Notes under the pieces: model-generated
Told to the model about the DNA's origin: nothing
The model's input: only the letters and a program-made list of their open reading frames with translations
Database searches by the model: none
Assembly: GCA_946800325.1 (NCBI GenBank)
Contig: OX326956.1
Location: 72,613,087-72,677,086, forward strand
DNA length: 64,000 nt
Direction of reading: 5' to 3'
Source of the DNA: Luzula sylvatica
Lineage: Eukaryota; Streptophyta; Magnoliopsida; Poales; Juncaceae
Part shown: in pieces, positions 62,600-64,000 of the stretch
Numbering within the stretch: position 1 is the stretch's first letter
How the letters are laid out: each line of letters opens with the position of its first letter
Translations under genes and position numbers: made by a program

Positions 62600-63509
62600 G
62601 TAATTTCATCTTTAATTATTGAATATGAAGATTGTCCAATTGTAGCTTTCTCAATCTTTCTCCAAATGGCACCATTTTTATATCAAAATCGCACGCCCCG
62701 GCGAGAGGAATACAGCAGCGCGAACGAATTTGGGAAATTATGTATTCTGAACCCGAATTAACAGAAAATACAGTTTTTTTGGTAATTTCATCCTGAATTA
62801 CTGAATATGAAGATTATCACACTGTAACTTTCTCATACTTTCTCCAAATGACACGATCTTTATATCAAAATCGCTCGCCTCGACGAGAGGAATACAGCAG
62901 CGCGGCCGAATTTGGGAAATTACGTATTTTGAACCCGAATTAACAAAAAACACAGTTTTTTTTGTAATTTCATCTTGAATTATTGAATATGAAGATTGTC
63001 CAATTGTAGCTTTCTCAATCTTTCTATAAATGGCACGATTTTTATATCAAAATCGCCCGCCCCGGCGAGAGGAATACAGCAGCGCGAACGAATTTGGGAA
63101 ATTAAGTATTTTGAACCCGAATTAACAGAAAATACAGTTTTTGTGGTAATTTCATCCTGAATTATTGAATATGAAGATTATCACATTGTAACTTTCTCAT
63201 ACTTTCTCCAAATGGCACGATCTTTATATCAAAATCGCTTGCCTCGACGAGAGGAATGCAGCTGCGCGGCCGAATTTGGGAAATTACGTATTTTGAACCC
63301 GAATTAACAAAAAAAACAGTTTTTTTTGTAATTTCATCTTGAATTATTGAATATGAAGATTGTCCGATTGTATCTTTCTCAATCTTTCTCCAAATGGCAC
63401 GATTTTTATATCAAAATCGCTCGCCCCGGCGAGAGGAATACAGCAGCGTGAACGAATTTGGGAAATTATGTATTTTGAACCCGAATTAACAGAAAATACA
63501 GTTTTTTGG

Positions 63510-63691
63510 GTAATTTCATCCTGAATTATTGAATATGAAGATTATCACATTGTAACTTTCTCATACTTTCTCCAAATGGCACGATCTTTATATCAAAATC
63601 GCTCGCCCCAGCGAGAGGAATACAGCACCGCAAACGAATTTGGGAAATTATGTATTTTGAACCCGAATAAACAGAAAATACAGTTTTTTGG
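63510..63691 (+). repeat. A/B chimeric monomer
   Basis: Starts as A (CATCCTG, ATTATCACATTG, CTCATAC, ACGATCTTT) and changes to B in the shared TATCAAAATCGCTCGCC, continuing as CCCCAGCGAGAGG, AATACAG and AACAGAAAATACAG. It also has GCACCGCAAACG and GAATAAACAG private changes. Confidence 0.8.
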
Positions 63692-64000
63692 GTAATTTCA
63701 TCCTGAATTATTGAATATGAAGATTATCACATTGTAACTTTCTCATACTTTCTCCAAATGGCACGATCTTTATATCAAAATCGCTCGCCTCGACGAGAGG
63801 AATGCAGCACCGCGGCCGAATTTGGGAAATTACGTATTTTGAACACGAATTAACAAAAAACACAGTTTTTTTTGTAATTTCATCTTGAATTATTGAATAT
63901 GAAGATTGTCCAATTGTAGCTTTCTCAATCTTTCTACAAATGGCACGATTTTTATATCAAAATCGCCCGCCCCGGCGAGAGGAATACAGCAGCGCGAACG

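Larger units (their letters stand above)
40021..64000 (+). repeat. 182-bp satellite array, A/B dimeric organisation
   Basis: The GAACCC landmark at 40,177 and the one at 63,659 are 23,482 bp apart, which is 129 monomers of 182.0 bp. All are head-to-tail with no inserted element. Two types alternate. A has CATCCTGAATT, GATTATCACATTG, CTCATACTTTC, ACGATCTTT and CTCGACGAGAGG. B has CATCTTGAATT, GATTGTCC, CTCAATCTTTC, ACGATTTTT and CCCGGCGAGAGG. Both share GAATATGAAGATT, CCAAATGGCACGAT and TATCAAAATCG. The length is close to a nucleosome repeat, as in many plant and animal satellites. The array leaves the window on the right. I do not recognise it as a named satellite. No genes or unique sequence were seen in these 24 kb. 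Confidence 0.97.

Noticed and set aside
40021..64000. Calling the 182-bp array a centromere
   Set aside because: Monomer length, dimer structure and homogeneity are compatible, but so is any other satellite. I see no CENP-B-like box and no centromeric retroelement in the window.

Overview
The window is non-coding eukaryotic satellite DNA. I find no supportable protein-coding gene or functional RNA gene. Two unrelated tandem arrays, both head-to-tail on the + strand, meet at about position 40,021. The only other sequence is one short retroposon at 24,509-24,694. Long uninterrupted satellite, an alternating two-type monomer close to nucleosome-repeat length and a tRNA-derived SINE with a target-site duplication all point to a large eukaryotic genome. 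A flowering plant fits best (182-bp monomer, compact tRNA-type SINE), but the species cannot be named from sequence alone and an animal is not excluded.

Region 1 (1 to about 40,020) is roughly 1,290 copies of a 31-bp AT-rich minisatellite. The unit is a GTGGTTTTCTTC block, an A-tract of about seven, then GAAAATTAG and TTT. Single units differ by substitutions and by A-tract length. The differences are inherited in blocks, giving families of higher-order repeats: about 2.1-2.6 kb (start of window, 5.4-13 kb, and a dispersed copy at 24.7-26.6 kb), 3.64 kb (12.2-22 kb), 1.86 kb (27-32.8 kb) and 1.58 kb (35.5-39.5 kb). About 25 units carry a small inverted piece of the repeat that forms a perfect or near-perfect hairpin and marks these blocks.

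At 24.5 kb the array is broken by a minus-strand SINE. It has a perfect pol III B box, a degenerate A box, two A-tracts and a 13-bp target-site duplication. Removing it and one duplication copy restores an exact 31-bp unit.

Region 2 (about 40,021 to 64,000, running off the window) is about 131 copies of a 182-bp monomer. Two monomer types (here A and B) mostly alternate as a 364-bp dimer. The alternation breaks at several places (AA, BB, BBB, A/B chimeras). There are recent larger duplications, the clearest being 1,456 bp (eight monomers) at 59.3-62.2 kb. Each monomer has a CpG-dense, dyad-containing core in an otherwise AT-rich sequence.

No genes act together here. The biology is that of satellite turnover (unequal exchange, conversion, segmental duplication) and possibly of heterochromatin or centromere structure; the last is inference only.
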